Assembly (NCBI RefSeq): GCF_002504165.1 | Contig: NZ_CP021404.1 | Coordinates: forward strand, 1,302,001-1,366,000 | Direction of reading: 5' to 3' | From: Pacificitalea manganoxidans | GTDB lineage: Bacteria > Pseudomonadota > Alphaproteobacteria > Rhodobacterales > Rhodobacteraceae | Length of the DNA: 64,000 nt | Shown here: piece by piece, positions 62,239-64,000 of the stretch | Layout of the letters: the number at the start of each line of letters is the position of its first letter | Numbering within the stretch: the first letter of the stretch is position 1 | Program-made: the position numbers and the translations under genes | Notes under the pieces: model-generated | Told to the model about the DNA's origin: nothing | Database searches by the model: none | Seen by the model: only the letters and a program-made list of their open reading frames with translations

Positions 62239-63489
62239 ATGGGGTTCGGATTTCTGAAGCGAGGCGGGAGCGGCGCGGACGCCGGGATACCGCCGGAGCG
62301 CAAGGCCTCGGCCACCGGGCGGGTCGTGGCGTGGCAGGGCGGCGGGCGAGCGGTCTGGTCATCCCGCGACGTTGTCAGCCTGACGCGGGCGGGGTTCAGC
62401 GGCAATCCGGTCGGGTTCCGGGCGGTGAAGCTGATCGCGGAGGCGGCGGCGGCGCTGCCCCTCGTCTGTCAGGACAGCGCGTGCCGGTATGAGCAGCACC
62501 CGGTGATCGATCTGCTGGCGCGGCCCAATCCGGCGCAGGGGCGGGCGGAGTTGCTGGAGGCGCTTTACGGGCAGCTTTTGCTGACGGGCAATGCCTATGT
62601 GGAGGCGGCGGGTCTGGGCGGCGATGGCCTGCCGGTGGAGTTGCATGTGCTGCGCTCCGACCGGATGAGCCTGATCCCCGGCACCGATGGCTGGCCTGTC
62701 GCCTATGATTACGCGGTGGGCGGGCGCAAGCACCGGTTCGACATGCGGACGGGTGCGACCGCGCCGCTGTGCCATATTCGCAGTTTCCACCCGCAGGACG
62801 ACCATTACGGGCTGAGCCCGATGCAGGCGGCGGCGGTGGCGATGGATGTCCACAATGCCGCGTCGCGCTGGTCGAAGGCGCTGCTGGACAATGCCGCGCG
62901 GCCCTCGGGCGCGATCATCTACAAGGGGCCGGAGGGTCAGGGCTCGATGAGCAGCGACCAATATGACCGGCTGATCAGCGAGATGGAGCGCTCGCATAGC
63001 GGCGCGCATAATGCGGGGCGTCCGATGTTGCTGGAAGGCGGGCTGGATTGGCGCCCGATGGGGTTTTCGCCCTCGGACATGGAATTTCAGAAAACCAAGG
63101 AAGCCGCCGCGCGCGAGATCGCCACGGCCTTTGGCGTGCCGCCGATGCTGCTGGGCGTGCCGGGGGAGGCGACCTACGCCAATTATCAGGAAGCGCATCG
63201 GGCGTTCTACCGGCTGACCGTGTTGCCGCTGGCGCAGAAGGTCACCGCGCAGTTGGCGCATTGGCTGGCGGGGTTCGACGTGACGGGGGCCGATGCGGTG
63301 CGGATCGCGCCCGATCCCGATCAGGTGCCCGCATTGGCGGCGGAGCGGGAGGCGCAGTGGCGGCGGGTCTCGGAGGCCGAGTTCCTGAGCGATTCCGAAA
63401 AGCGCCAGTTGCTGGGCCTGCCGCCGCGCCCGGAGCCGCGTCACGGCGCAGATGCAGACAGCGATGAGGCGGAGGAGAACAGCGCATGA
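62239..63489 (+). CDS. GTA/phage portal protein (HK97 type)
   Basis: The portal forms the DNA entry ring of the capsid. The 416-residue product starts MGFGFLKRG at 62239 and shows SGNPVGFRAVKLIAEAAAAL, LLTGNAYVEAAGL, DDHYGLSPMQAAAVAMDVHN, FGVPPMLLGVPGEATYANYQ and EAHRAFYRLTVLPLA, all typical HK97-family portal blocks. Its stop overlaps the protease start by 4 nt. It is GTA gene 3. Confidence 0.9.
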   Translation: MGFGFLKRGGSGADAGIPPERKASATGRVVAWQGGGRAVWSSRDVVSLTRAGFSGNPVGFRAVKLIAEAAAALPLVCQDSACRYEQHPVIDLLARPNPAQGRAELLEALYGQLLLTGNAYVEAAGLGGDGLPVELHVLRSDRMSLIPGTDGWPVAYDYAVGGRKHRFDMRTGATAPLCHIRSFHPQDDHYGLSPMQAAAVAMDVHNAASRWSKALLDNAARPSGAIIYKGPEGQGSMSSDQYDRLISEMERSHSGAHNAGRPMLLEGGLDWRPMGFSPSDMEFQKTKEAAAREIATAFGVPPMLLGVPGEATYANYQEAHRAFYRLTVLPLAQKVTAQLAHWLAGFDVTGADAVRIAPDPDQVPALAAEREAQWRRVSEAEFLSDSEKRQLLGLPPRPEPRHGADADSDEAEENSA

Positions 63490-64000
63490 GCGGAGACATG
63501 ACGGCGGGCGCGGGCGCGCCGGATGACTGGGGGCTGGAGCGCAAGTTCCACCGCCCCGAGGCTGGGCTGCGGGTCGAGGATGACACTTGGATCGCGGGCT
63601 ATGCCTCGGTCTTTGGGGCGGCGGATCAGGGCGGGGACGTGGTGCGGCGCGGCGCGTTTGCCGGCGCGCTGGCCCGGCCCGAACGGCGGGTCAAGATGCT
63701 GTGGCAGCACGATCCTACGCGCCCCGTGGGTGTGTGGGAGGAGCTGCGCGAGGATGCGCGCGGGCTGTGGGTGCGGGGGCGGCTGTTGCCGGAGGTGGCG
63801 CAGGCGCGAGAGGCGCTGGCGCTGATCGCGGCGGGGGCGCTGGACGGGCTGTCGATCGGCTACCGCACCAGCCGCGCGAGCCGGGACGCGCAGGGGCGGC
63901 GGGTGCTGGAGGTCGTGGACCTGTGGGAAGTGTCGCTGGTGACGTTCCCGATGTTGCCGCAGGCGCGGGTCGGGGCGGGCACCGCCGCTGCGGGCGGCGC
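63486..64000 (+). CDS. GTA/phage prohead protease, partial
   Basis: The first 171 residues are present; the gene runs off the window. It has GYASVFGAADQGGDVVRRGA, the catalytic His region VKMLWQHDPTRPVGVW and the Ser region ALDGLSIGYRT, then LWEVSLVTFPMLP, the U35/HK97 prohead protease pattern. It matures the capsid protein expected to be encoded next (GTA gene 5). Confidence 0.9.
   Translation, partial: MSGDMTAGAGAPDDWGLERKFHRPEAGLRVEDDTWIAGYASVFGAADQGGDVVRRGAFAGALARPERRVKMLWQHDPTRPVGVWEELREDARGLWVRGRLLPEVAQAREALALIAAGALDGLSIGYRTSRASRDAQGRRVLEVVDLWEVSLVTFPMLPQARVGAGTAAAGG

Overview
The window is GC-rich DNA from an alphaproteobacterium, most likely a member of the Rhodobacterales. The reasons are the complete cbb3 oxidase set with FnrL-type boxes, the fabD-fabG-acpP-fabF-mltG run, and the start of a gene transfer agent (GTA) structural cluster of the Rhodobacter type immediately after mltG. 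No rRNA or tRNA genes were seen, and no CRISPR array.

Layout. (1) 1-6891: ccoN(partial)-O-Q-P followed by ccoG-H-I-S, the low-oxygen cytochrome oxidase and its assembly genes, with an FnrL box before ccoG. A convergent hemerythrin-like gene has its own perfect FNR box. (2) 7488-16946: a LysR regulator diverges from an operon of a sulfatase-like protein, a dipeptide-type ABC importer (two permeases, a fused double ATPase, a binding protein) and a second, intact sulfatase. The first sulfatase homologue has lost several active-site residues. (3) 17014-21863: a LysR regulator diverges from four redox enzymes (two MDR quinone-reductase-like, one LLM flavin oxidoreductase, one SDR). An unrecognised exported protein follows at 22150. 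(4) 23299-51466: a genomic island of about 28.1 kb inserted in the 5' end of dusA. It is bounded by a 38-bp imperfect direct repeat (two mismatches) and has a dusA-type tyrosine integrase gene at its right end. The native first codons of dusA are stranded at the left end, and the island supplies a new start to the rest of dusA at the right end. (5) 52753-60127: an exported Ala/Ser/Thr/Val-rich protein, a cytochrome b561-YceI fusion, then fatty-acid synthesis genes and mltG. (6) 60258-64000: GTA genes g1, terminase, portal and the beginning of the prohead protease.

The island itself has three parts. On its left is a minus-strand defence-like operon: AbiEi-type antitoxin with a clear operator, a truncated AbiEii toxin start, a 1109-aa helicase with a nuclease-like C-terminal region, a DUF6361-like protein, a PLD-like protein and a SNF2-like helicase. 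The last three overlap by 4 nt each and look like one machine. In the middle is a plasmid/ICE-type block: PrtN-like, pRiA4b ORF3-like, H-NS-like, ArdC, DUF2958, RadC, ParB, several unknown genes, Fic and TraG. Several of these genes share a repeated leader of about 85 bp. On its right are fragments left by an IS3-family insertion, and the integrase.

The most striking pattern is selective decay. The integrase, traG, the CopG-like relaxosome gene, parB and the DUF2958 gene each carry a frameshift, nonsense codon or deletion, and no type IV secretion genes are present. The defence operon has no visible lesion apart from the truncated toxin. The reading offered here is an immobilised element kept for its defence cargo, possibly with an orphan antitoxin acting as the operon's regulator. 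These assignments come from reading translated sequence and motifs only; no database search was possible.
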